Positions 1 to 6,183 of a stretch of 13,151 bases of DNA are shown piece after piece. This stretch comes from Bacteroidota bacterium. GTDB taxonomy: Bacteria > Bacteroidota > Bacteroidia > Bacteroidales > Rikenellaceae. The notes under the pieces were generated by a model that saw only the letters and a list, made by a program, of their open reading frames with translations, did no database searches and was not told the DNA's origin. Location: the NCBI GenBank assembly GCA_023413645.1, contig JAEZPN010000069.1, positions 1 to 13,151 on the forward strand, read 5' to 3'. Numbering within the stretch: position 1 is the stretch's first letter; each line of letters opens with the position of its first letter. Position numbers and translations under genes: made by a program.

Positions 1-18
1 GGTAACCTTTCGATTACC
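1..18 (-). terminator. Possible terminator hairpin downstream of tRNA-Arg
   Basis: On the minus strand GGTAATC and GGTTACC form a 7-bp stem (one G-U pair) closed by a GAAA tetraloop, starting 6 nt after the tRNA 3' end. This is the position and shape expected of a terminator stem. The U-tract that would prove it lies outside the window, so a processing signal or another structured element is also possible. Confidence 0.4.
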
Positions 19-24
19 GCTTTG

Positions 25-98
25 TGACTCCGCCAGGATTCAAACCTGGAACCGCTTGATCCGTAGTCAAGTACTCTATTCAGTTGAGCTACGGAGCC
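25..98 (-). tRNA. tRNA-Arg (anticodon ACG)
   Basis: The minus strand folds into a full cloverleaf. The acceptor arms GGCTCCG and CGGAGTC pair over 7 bp with one G-U. The D stem is GCTC/GAGT. The anticodon stem CTTGA/TCAAG encloses the loop CTACGGA, so positions 34-36 read ACG. The T stem is CCAGG/CCTGG with loop TTTGAAT, and the discriminator base is A. ACG, with A34 normally edited to inosine, reads CGU, CGC and CGA arginine codons. CCA is not encoded, so it must be added by the CCA-adding enzyme. The gene has its own promoter at 120-151. Confidence 0.96.
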
Positions 99-119
99 AT
101 TCCTTTGCTTTTGCGAGTG

Positions 120-151
120 CAAATATAGAGCATATTTTTTTAACCACCAAA
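120..151 (-). promoter_or_regulatory. Bacteroidota-type promoter of tRNA-Arg
   Basis: On the minus strand a TTTG -33 box (148-151) is separated by exactly 20 bp from TATATTTG (120-127), which matches the TAnnTTTG -7 consensus of the Bacteroidota housekeeping sigma factor. Transcription would start near 113, about 15 nt before the mature tRNA 5' end. This is one of the cleanest promoters in the window and supports the phylum assignment. Confidence 0.8.
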
Positions 152-169
152 TATTTTTTAAACTTTTTT

Positions 170-203
170 CAAAAAAAATGCGACGATTTTTATCGCCGCA
201 TTT
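170..203 (-). terminator. Intrinsic terminator of the coaD-to-thioredoxin operon
   Basis: On the minus strand an 11-bp stem (AATGCGGCGAT with ATCGTCGCATT, one G-U pair) has an AAAA loop and runs into eight T residues. On the plus strand the same pair is an A-C mismatch, so the hairpin is best formed in the minus transcript. It lies about 25 nt past the thioredoxin-like stop codon at 227. Confidence 0.88.
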
Positions 204-226
204 CTTAATTACTGTATACCAACACT

Positions 227-733
227 TTACTTAATATACTCAGAAAGCACTTTTTCAATGTCCTCTCCGCGTAATTGTGTTGCAACGATCTCACCAGAGG
301 GTGAAACCAATAAATTCGTAGGGATATACTCCACGCCATAGTCTGCGGCGGCCTTACACTCGCGGCCTACATAACCCCAAACATTCACCCATGTCATAGC
401 ATTCTCCTTAACGAAGTTCTTCCACACATCCTCTCTACCGGGTCCACACAACGAAATACCGTAGATCTCGAAACCCTTAGATGCGTACTTTGCGTATGCC
501 TCCTTGAGGTGAGGAATCTCTGCACGGCAGGGGCCACACCATGTAGCCCAGAAGTCTACAAGCACCCACTTACCCTCGGCCAAGAGGTCAGAGACAGCAA
601 CGGTGACACCATCGCCATTCTCGAGCGCTACATCTACATACTTATCGCCAACCTGTGGAGTTCCCTCCGCAGCGTAGGTTGCGCCAACACCCATAACAAA
701 GAGTGCGCACACCAACATAAGAAATCTCTTCAT
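227..733 (-). CDS. Exported TlpA-like thioredoxin-fold protein
   Basis: This 168-residue protein has a hydrophobic signal peptide (about residues 1-21, likely cleaved after ATYA). The remainder is a single thioredoxin/AhpC-TSA type domain of the TlpA/ResA class. The redox motif WCGPC is at 65-69 (Cys66, Cys69) after the typical VDFWAT strand, and the cis-proline is Pro138. It probably reduces or exchanges disulfides outside the cytoplasm; the partner is unknown. It is the last gene of the minus-strand operon, 25 nt after a longer lipoprotein whose C-terminal domain is clearly similar, so the pair probably arose by tandem duplication. Two extra cysteines (Cys96, Cys126) are absent from the paralogue. 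Cys9 lies too early and in the wrong context for a lipobox, so I read this copy as soluble periplasmic. Confidence 0.88.
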   Translation of the reverse strand: MKRFLMLVCALFVMGVGATYAAEGTPQVGDKYVDVALENGDGVTVAVSDLLAEGKWVLVDFWATWCGPCRAEIPHLKEAYAKYASKGFEIYGISLCGPGREDVWKNFVKENAMTWVNVWGYVGRECKAAADYGVEYIPTNLLVSPSGEIVATQLRGEDIEKVLSEYIK

Positions 734-758
734 AGCCCTACCTATTATATATTAAATA

Positions 759-1805
759 CTACTTAATATGCTCTGCAAGGATCTTCTCAACATTCTCGCC
801 ACGCAAGTTCTTTGCTACGAGCTTACCCTCTGGAGAGTAGAGGAAGTTTGAAGGAATACCATTAACATTGAGGTGCTCAGCAACGCTCCACTTACCATTC
901 TCATCGGTACCCCATACGTTAACCCATGTCATATTGTTGCTCTTTACGAAGCTCTGCCACTTCTCCTCGTCACCATTGCGGTCGAACGACACACCATAGA
1001 TCTCAAGACCCTTAGGAGCAAACTTCTCATAAGCAGCAACAAGGTATGGAATCTCACCACGACAAGGACCGCACCATGTAGCCCAGAAATCTACAAGAAC
1101 CCACTTACCGCTCTTGCACAACTCTGCAACGCTTATGATGTCACCCTCAGCATCGGGAAGCTGCAAATCCTTAAGTTCTGCGCCAATGGCTGTGTTTGCA
1201 GCATTCTCAATATACTTAACATGCTCGTTGTAGAGGTAGATGTGGTCGAAGTCGCCCTCGATCATCTCTACGAGCTCTGCAAAGCGAGCGTCGTCGCCAC
1301 CAAACATTGAGTAGTACTGCAACATATAGATAGAGGCTGCGTTGTTCTTGTTCTCAACAACAAAGTTATCGAGGTACAACAAGAGTTTCTCCTCGGTAGC
1401 CGCCTCATCATAGAGAATCTCCATAAGACCATCCATAGCGCCACGAAGCAATGTATGAAGCTCCGAACCCTCCCAATGGAGAGAATCCTCCTCAGCGTTG
1501 TAGTTAACAGTCATATCGTTGCCATCGAAACAAATCATAGCAACAGGCTCGTCGTTAACCATGAACGATGCGAACTGCTCCTCATTGATATCCGTCTTAA
1601 GCTCAAAAGTGAGATCCTCGCCGACCTTAGCCTCGGCAACGGCATCCTCCTCGCCCATAACTACAACCTTGACAACATCACCTACTGCAACGTTCTCCAT
1701 GCCAGTGAAGTCACCATTAATGGTAACGCCACCCTCCTTCTTCACATCACTACCACCGCAAGCAACCATAAGCGCCGCTGCGAGGAACATAAAATACTTT
1801 TTCAT
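759..1805 (-). CDS. TlpA-family thiol-disulfide lipoprotein
   Basis: This 348-residue protein has a lipoprotein signal (MKKYFMFLAAALMVAC, Cys16 as the lipidated residue). About residues 25-110 are beta-rich and resemble the DUF4369-like N-terminal domain common on Bacteroidota TlpA proteins. A helical middle (about 115-205) is followed by a thioredoxin-fold domain from about 210 to the end. The active-site motif WCGPC is at 244-248 and the cis-proline is Pro318. The likely role is an extracytoplasmic thiol-disulfide oxidoreductase tethered to a membrane; its substrate cannot be told from sequence. It starts 27 nt after ruvC and has no recognisable promoter of its own, so it is probably co-transcribed from coaD. 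The catalytic domain closely parallels the next gene (227-733). The N-terminal family assignment is less certain than the C-terminal one. Confidence 0.9.
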   Translation of the reverse strand: MKKYFMFLAAALMVACGGSDVKKEGGVTINGDFTGMENVAVGDVVKVVVMGEEDAVAEAKVGEDLTFELKTDINEEQFASFMVNDEPVAMICFDGNDMTVNYNAEEDSLHWEGSELHTLLRGAMDGLMEILYDEAATEEKLLLYLDNFVVENKNNAASIYMLQYYSMFGGDDARFAELVEMIEGDFDHIYLYNEHVKYIENAANTAIGAELKDLQLPDAEGDIISVAELCKSGKWVLVDFWATWCGPCRGEIPYLVAAYEKFAPKGLEIYGVSFDRNGDEEKWQSFVKSNNMTWVNVWGTDENGKWSVAEHLNVNGIPSNFLYSPEGKLVAKNLRGENVEKILAEHIK

Positions 1806-1832
1806 CGTTATTCTCTTTTTTAGGTTTATACT

Positions 1833-2444
1833 CTATTTTTTAATTCTGTCGGGGTTTGACTTTATAAAGGTCTCCCACGACGAGCTACCCTTGCGCGACT
1901 TTGTATCGCCACCCAGACCCTTGCGCTTCTCACCCGCCGTAGCGCGCGTGAGCACATTCGAAGTGGTAAACCAGTGGCACAACGCCACAGCCATACCATC
2001 CGTAGCATCGAGTCTACGTGGTTGGTAGTCGGTCTGGAGTATCGAGTTGATAATCGTGGCCACTTGCTGCTTCGATGCCGAGCCACGACCCGTAATCGCC
2101 TGCTTGATACGCATCGGGGCATACTCCTCGATATTTATCTCCTTCGAGACGCTCAACACCGCAGCGATAGCCACACCCTGCGCACGACCGAGCTTAAGCA
2201 TAGACTGCACATTCTCGCCAAAGAAGGGGGACTCGAAGGCCACCTCCGTGGGGCGATAGGTCTCAGTAAGGTTGCGCACACGCTCAAAGATATATGCGAG
2301 CTTCTGGTGCGCATCCTTAATCTTGTGCATATCTATCTCACCCATGACCAACGCCTGGGGTTTGCCGCCACGAATCTCGATAACGCCATAACCCATATAG
2401 TTGGTGCCGGGGTCGATACCCATTATGCGCAAAGGAGTCTCCAC
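1833..2444 (-). CDS. ruvC: Holliday junction resolvase RuvC
   Basis: This 203-residue protein matches crossover junction endodeoxyribonuclease RuvC, which cuts Holliday junctions together with RuvAB in recombinational repair. The four acidic catalytic residues are visible: Asp11 in GIDPGT, Glu71 in FESPFF, and Asp146 and Asp149 in LDATDGMAVALCH. The start is GTG at 2444, one nucleotide after the lpxD stop (TAG-T-GTG). A purine-rich GAGGAGAAG in the lpxD tail serves as ribosome site, which implies translational coupling. ATG at codon 8 is possible but would leave very little before the catalytic GIDPG strand. The C-terminal tail from about residue 163 is basic and Ser/Gly-rich and longer than the core enzyme needs; it ends with a WETFIKSNPDRIKK segment. 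Confidence 0.96.
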   Translation of the reverse strand: METPLRIMGIDPGTNYMGYGVIEIRGGKPQALVMGEIDMHKIKDAHQKLAYIFERVRNLTETYRPTEVAFESPFFGENVQSMLKLGRAQGVAIAAVLSVSKEINIEEYAPMRIKQAITGRGSASKQQVATIINSILQTDYQPRRLDATDGMAVALCHWFTTSNVLTRATAGEKRKGLGGDTKSRKGSSSWETFIKSNPDRIKK

Positions 2445-2445
2445 A

Positions 2446-3480
2446 CTACTTCTCCTCGACCTTTACCATGCGCTTCTCCAACTCGCGCAACTTAAGAGCC
2501 ATCTCTGGAAGGCTCTTGAACACAGCAAACGAGCGGTGGTACTGCACACCAGGAAGTGCGGGCGAGCCAAAGCGAATCTCGCCATCTGCGACACCCTTAT
2601 CAATACCACTCTGTGAGCCAATCTTACAGCCGTTACCAACAACGATGTGGTCTGCGAAGCCCACCTGACCGCCTACGAAGCAGTTAGAACCAATCTTTGT
2701 TGTGCCTGCGATACCCACCTGTGCAGACATAACGGTATTAGAACCAATCTGTACGTTGTGGCCAACCTGAATAAGGTTATCGAGCTTGACGCCCGAGCGG
2801 ATGATTGTAGAATCGGTCTTAGCGCGGTCAACGCAAGTGTTTGCACCAAGCTCCACGTTATCCTCAATGATGACGTTACCCAACTGAGGAATCTTCGCAA
2901 ATGTGCCATCCTCCTTTGGTGCGAAGCCGAAGCCATCAGCACCGATAACAGCGCCCGCGTGGATAATACAGTTCTTGCCCACTACGCAGCCCTCATAAAT
3001 CTTTACACCAGGATAGAGCTTTGTACCCTCGCCAATGGTTACGTTGTCACCGATATAGCACTGGGGATAAATCTGCACGTTAGCGCCAATCTTTGCTGTG
3101 CCCTCAACAACGGCAAAGTCACCAATGAAGCAACCCTCGCCAACCTCTGCACCCTCATGGATAGAGGCGAGCTTCGATACGCCTGTCTTACGGGGACGTG
3201 TAGCATTGTACATCTCAAGGAGATTGAGCACACATGCACCCACGTTCTCCACCTTGATAAGCGTAGTCTTCACCTCCTGCTTGGGCTCGAAGGTGCTATC
3301 TACAAGTACGATAGAGGCCTCGGTAGTATATACATACTGCTCATATTTGGGGTTTGTGAGGTAGGCCAACGAACCAGCCTTACCACCATCGATAGATGAA
3401 ACTGTTGAAACTGAGGCGTTCTTGTCGCCAACGATTGTGCCGTTAAGCAATCCGGCAATCATCTCTGCTGTAAACTGCAT
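2446..3480 (-). CDS. lpxD: UDP-3-O-acylglucosamine N-acyltransferase LpxD
   Basis: This 344-residue protein adds the N-linked hydroxyacyl chain to UDP-3-O-acyl-glucosamine from acyl-ACP, the third step of lipid A synthesis, in the cytoplasm. The N-terminal uridine-binding domain (about 1-100) carries the LTNPKY segment. Residues about 105-315 are consecutive hexapeptide repeats forming a left-handed beta helix, with the family stretch HAGAVIGADGFGF at 174-186. The catalytic His is His241 in QVGHN. A C-terminal helix (about 318-344) completes the usual architecture and length. It lies 16 nt after coaD and 1 nt before ruvC, so it is mid-operon. In many Bacteroidota lpxD sits beside lpxC/fabZ and lpxA; here those are not adjacent. 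Confidence 0.96.
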   Translation of the reverse strand: MQFTAEMIAGLLNGTIVGDKNASVSTVSSIDGGKAGSLAYLTNPKYEQYVYTTEASIVLVDSTFEPKQEVKTTLIKVENVGACVLNLLEMYNATRPRKTGVSKLASIHEGAEVGEGCFIGDFAVVEGTAKIGANVQIYPQCYIGDNVTIGEGTKLYPGVKIYEGCVVGKNCIIHAGAVIGADGFGFAPKEDGTFAKIPQLGNVIIEDNVELGANTCVDRAKTDSTIIRSGVKLDNLIQVGHNVQIGSNTVMSAQVGIAGTTKIGSNCFVGGQVGFADHIVVGNGCKIGSQSGIDKGVADGEIRFGSPALPGVQYHRSFAVFKSLPEMALKLRELEKRMVKVEEK

Positions 3481-3496
3481 GATACTTATTCTAATT

Positions 3497-3982
3497 TTAG
3501 TTATTCTCGCTATTTAGGTAGTCGCTAAGCGCTATGCCCTCAGGGAGCAAACCCACGACATCGCGACCAAAGGTGTGCAACTCGCGCACAAGCGACGAGC
3601 TGATATGTTCTACCTCCACTGGCACCAACACGATGACAGTAGACAAATCGCCATAGACATATCTGTTGGCATTGGCAATAGTGCGCTCATAGTCGAAGTC
3701 CGCTACGTTACGTACGCTGCGCACAATGGCCGTAGCACCTACACGACGTGCCTCATCTCCCGTAAGCGTGGTATATGTCGTAACCTCCACACGAGAGTTA
3801 CCCGCATAGACCTTTTCGATGAGTGCCTTGCGCGCCTCGACGGGGAGAAAACCTCGCTTCTGTATGTTATGACCGATAGCCACAACCACCTTGTCGAAGA
3901 GTTTTAGTGCCTCCTCAACTACCGCCTCATGGCCTTTTGTAAAGGGATCGAATGACCCCGGAAATATCGCAACTCGTTGCAT
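3497..3982 (-). CDS. coaD: Phosphopantetheine adenylyltransferase CoaD
   Basis: This 161-residue enzyme transfers AMP from ATP to 4'-phosphopantetheine to make dephospho-CoA, the penultimate CoA step. The nucleotidyltransferase signature is at the N-terminus: FPGSFDPFTKGHEAV (residues 6-20), with the T/HxGH-type motif read as TKGH. The C-terminal SSSLVRE segment is the ISST-SxR-like ATP-contacting motif, and the length is normal. I chose ATG at 3982. An upstream in-frame extension to 4057 would run through the predicted promoter and adds residues unlike the family. The -7 box at 4004-4011 gives a leader of roughly 15 nt. It is the first gene of the coaD-lpxD-ruvC-TlpA-thioredoxin unit. Confidence 0.95.
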   Translation of the reverse strand: MQRVAIFPGSFDPFTKGHEAVVEEALKLFDKVVVAIGHNIQKRGFLPVEARKALIEKVYAGNSRVEVTTYTTLTGDEARRVGATAIVRSVRNVADFDYERTIANANRYVYGDLSTVIVLVPVEVEHISSSLVRELHTFGRDVVGLLPEGIALSDYLNSENN

Positions 3983-4003
3983 ACCTATGTTATATATGTA
4001 GCG

Positions 4004-4011
4004 CAAAGATA
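4004..4011 (-). promoter_or_regulatory. -7 box of the coaD operon promoter
   Basis: TATCTTTG on the minus strand fits TAnnTTTG and lies 21 nt upstream of the coaD ATG. No clear TTTG sits about 20 bp further upstream, so the -33 element is weak. The box supports the shorter coaD start at 3982. Confidence 0.6.
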
Positions 4012-4088
4012 GTAAAAAATTGCAATGATAGTCATATTTATCTCGACAAATTAGCAACTTATTTATACTATTTTGGGCAATATAGGAA

Positions 4089-4127
4089 TAAAAAAGAGGT
4101 TATCCAACCCCTCGTCGGATAACCTCT
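4089..4127 (-). terminator. Terminator of the LpxL-like acyltransferase gene
   Basis: On the minus strand an 11-bp perfect stem (AGAGGTTATCC with GGATAACCTCT) and an 11-nt loop are followed by a run of T residues. It begins about 18 nt after the stop codon at 4146 and separates this gene from the coaD promoter. The remaining intergenic stretch 3983-4145 holds only the coaD promoter. Confidence 0.88.
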
Positions 4128-4145
4128 CATACTATTTTAAGGCTA

Positions 4146-5111
4146 TTACGCCTGGTTATTCGCGCTCTCCGTCACCTTACCGAAGCGACGCAACTGCGTA
4201 TCGGGAGTATGCTTCCAGCGGTTGTGTGACCACAACCATAACTCGGGGCACTCCTTAATCATGCTCTCCAGGGCTACGGCGTAGCGGCGTGTAATCTCCA
4301 TTGGTTCAAGCTCCTCAACACCATCATACAACTCATCGAAGCGCATCTCATAATAGCCCGCCTTAACTCGCTTAATATGGACAAAATAGATTGGAATCTT
4401 GAAGCGCATAGCTATTCTCTCGCTACCCTCAATAAAGGTGGTTTTGCGATTCAAAAAGTCGATCCACTCGCTGTCGGCACGAAGCTTAGTTGCCTGATCC
4501 GAAATCAAGCCGAGCACCGTGCTATACTTATCGCTACGCGTCTTAATATACTGTCGCACAGTATCTTTCATTGGCACCTGATGATAGTTGGGGGCATAGG
4601 CACGTATGCGACGGTAGAAGTGCTCAAAGACTACACTCTTGAGTGTGTGATAGACACCCAAAAACTGAGTTTCAGCATCCTGAAGACTCCACAACGGGAA
4701 GTACTCCCAACAACCATAGTGCGAGGCCATAGCAATCCAATCGCGGCCTGCAGTGCGTGCAATATGCTCATCGCGATTTACCCAATTTACATGTTCGAGG
4801 TCACCACGGCGCTTTGCTCCCGCCAAGCAGATGGTATCAACCATAACCTCGGCAAGTGTTGAGTATGAACCATTTACGATATGCTTAATCTCCTTCTCGC
4901 TCTTCTCGGGGAATGAGCCGCGAATATTTCTATATACCACTTTACGACGATAGCGCAACAGACGCAGCACGACATAGACAAATGGCTTAAATATGCCATA
5001 GCGGAACCAACGTGGCATGTATCCGATAATGCAACAATTCAGCCACAGTATCTCCAGAGCAAGTCGCTGATACCAACGTAGTTTATCACTATTTTGAGAG
5101 TTTTCACTCAT
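4146..5111 (-). CDS. LpxL/HtrB-family lipid acyltransferase
   Basis: This 321-residue protein belongs to the LpxL/HtrB lysophospholipid/lipid A acyltransferase family. Such enzymes transfer a secondary acyl chain onto lipid A or a related lipid at the inner membrane. A hydrophobic N-terminal segment (about 18-52, broken by RWFRYG) probably anchors it. The catalytic HX4E motif is His131 to Glu136 (SHYGCWEYF). The segment about 205-235 (LGLISDQATK onward) is the second conserved block, and the near-C-terminal ELWLWSHNRWK is a family hallmark. The acceptor lipid cannot be told from sequence: late lipid A acylation is the default, with an aminolipid acyltransferase as an alternative. It has its own promoter (5147-5178) and terminator, and lies on the same strand as the patatin-like gene. 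Confidence 0.92.
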   Translation of the reverse strand: MSENSQNSDKLRWYQRLALEILWLNCCIIGYMPRWFRYGIFKPFVYVVLRLLRYRRKVVYRNIRGSFPEKSEKEIKHIVNGSYSTLAEVMVDTICLAGAKRRGDLEHVNWVNRDEHIARTAGRDWIAMASHYGCWEYFPLWSLQDAETQFLGVYHTLKSVVFEHFYRRIRAYAPNYHQVPMKDTVRQYIKTRSDKYSTVLGLISDQATKLRADSEWIDFLNRKTTFIEGSERIAMRFKIPIYFVHIKRVKAGYYEMRFDELYDGVEELEPMEITRRYAVALESMIKECPELWLWSHNRWKHTPDTQLRRFGKVTESANNQA

Positions 5112-5146
5112 TGTTTTATCGCTATTAATTTACGTTTGATTATCTA

Positions 5147-5178
5147 CAAATGTAGTATAAAAAAGTCATTTTGCCAAA
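5147..5178 (-). promoter_or_regulatory. Promoter of the LpxL-like acyltransferase gene
   Basis: On the minus strand TTTG (5175-5178) lies 20 bp before TACATTTG (5147-5154), a full match to the Bacteroidota consensus. The predicted start point near 5140 gives a leader of about 30 nt. The -33 box is only about 6 nt beyond the end of the patatin-like gene, so the acyltransferase can be expressed independently of it. Confidence 0.75.
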
Positions 5179-5183
5179 TTTTA

Positions 5184-6037
5184 CTACGGCAATACGAACT
5201 CTACGGCGGCAGCACAAGCATATCCCTCATCGTACAGAGCGAGCAGTTTGCGCGTATTGCGCTCCATGCGCCCTACCTCGATAGGGCGCTCGGGGCGTAT
5301 CACGACAACCTCACCACACGCCTCGCGTGCCTCAAGTTCCTCAATCTGCTGATTGTATATGGCATTGCGCATTGCAAGCGCCTTGCGCAGCTCCGGAAAC
5401 TGACGATAGAAGAGGGGCGGAACGTGCATTTACCCTCCTTGCGGTAGCCCTTGTTACGCGTTAACACCACGACACTATTTGGAAATCCCTGCGCACTTGC
5501 GCGTGCCAGTGGCAATGAATCACTAATACCTCCATCGAGCATTTTACGACCATCAACCTCAGCAATAGGACATACATAAGGAAGTGAGCTTGAAGCCTTT
5601 ACAATATCTATAATACGCTCAGGGTCGTGGTACTCCTCGAAATACTCAGCCTTACCCGTAACGATGTTTGTTGTCACCATCTCGAAGCGCTCCTTCGATG
5701 CCGCAAATGTGGCATAATCATATGGCACAATGTTATTGGGAAACTTATCGAACAGCAGGTCGAAGTCCATGATATTGCGTTTTAGCAGCAGATGCTTAAA
5801 CCCGATGTAGTGGTACTTCTCGAGCATGTCGATATTGCTGAATTTACCCCTACCGCGCTGATGTGACATATACGACAGACCGTTACACGCACCTGCACTT
5901 ACGCCTATGGTATAGGGGAAGCGTATGCCACGATCCATGAAGTTGTCCAGAACGCCACACGTAAAGACACCACGCATGCCGCCACCCTCAAGCACAAGGC
6001 TTGATCTATCGTTGAGTATATGTCGCTTCGAACTCAT
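5184..6037 (-). pseudogene. Patatin-like phospholipase, frameshifted by one nucleotide
   Basis: This is a patatin-family serine lipid acyl hydrolase (bacterial RssA/YjjU type). From ATG at 6037 the protein shows the oxyanion motif GGGMRG (18-23), nucleophile Ser47 in GVSAG, and catalytic Asp168 in DGGISD. After GYRKEGK (about residue 203, near 5431) the frame departs into arginine-rich sequence ending at 5300. The expected C-terminus continues in the next frame from 5429: MHVPPLFYRQFPELRKAL onward to a stop at 5184. One extra A in the AAA at 5429-5431 would restore a 284-residue protein of normal family length. The catalytic dyad precedes the break, but the truncated 245-residue product would lack the family's C-terminal region. 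This could be a real mutation or a sequence error; I see no classical slippery heptamer. The ORF can be extended upstream of 6037, but that passes through the promoter. Confidence 0.85.
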
Positions 6038-6055
6038 CGCTATAATTGTATAGTG

Positions 6056-6063
6056 CAAAGATA
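6056..6063 (-). promoter_or_regulatory. -7 box of the patatin-like gene
   Basis: TATCTTTG on the minus strand fits TAnnTTTG, 18 nt upstream of the ATG at 6037. It is identical to the coaD -7 box. No exact TTTG lies 20 bp upstream. It argues for the start at 6037 over an upstream one. Confidence 0.55.
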
Positions 6064-6102
6064 CTAATTTTCTTTTTTTTCGAGAAACTCCCACCCGAGA
6101 GG

Positions 6103-6132
6103 TTGCTATTTGACGAATGTTTACTATTTTTG
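6103..6132 (+). promoter_or_regulatory. Promoter of lnt-folC
   Basis: TATTTTTG (6125-6132) fits TAnnTTTG, and a TTG (6103-6105) lies 19 bp upstream as a partial -33 box. The start point would be near 6139, leaving a leader of about 45 nt that contains the hairpin at 6144-6162. It is divergent from the patatin-like gene's promoter, about 40 bp away. Confidence 0.6.
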
Positions 6133-6143
6133 TAGGGTGTATA

Positions 6144-6162
6144 GTGGCGAAAAACACGCCAC
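6144..6162 (+). promoter_or_regulatory. Hairpin in the lnt 5' leader
   Basis: GTGGCG and CGCCAC form a perfect 6-bp stem with a 7-nt A-rich loop, ending 21 nt before the lnt ATG and just after the predicted transcription start. There is no T-run after it, so it is not a terminator. It may stabilise the mRNA 5' end or be a small dyad operator; no function is shown. Confidence 0.35.
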
Positions 6163-6183
6163 ACATGATAAAATAATATTGCA

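Noticed and set aside
120..230. AT-rich stretch with repeated TTTTTT/AAAAAA runs as an insertion or attachment site next to the tRNA
   Set aside because: It is fully explained by the tRNA promoter and the operon terminator. No repeat of the tRNA 3' end or integrase gene is present.
2647..3399. 250-codon open frame on the plus strand opposite lpxD
   Set aside because: It is antisense to a well-supported gene, has no recognisable domain, and mirrors the codon bias of the real strand.
2500..3400. Short repeated nucleotide patterns across lpxD
   Set aside because: They reflect the hexapeptide repeats of the beta-helix protein, not a DNA repeat array.
3983..4057. Upstream in-frame extension of coaD by 25 codons
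   Set aside because: It crosses the predicted -7 box at 4004-4011, and the added residues do not resemble CoaD N-termini; MQRVAIFPGSFDP is a normal start.
5427..5433. Programmed -1 ribosomal frameshift site in the patatin-like gene
   Set aside because: The bases around the break do not form an X XXY YYZ heptamer and I see no strong downstream stem, so a mutation or sequence error is simpler.
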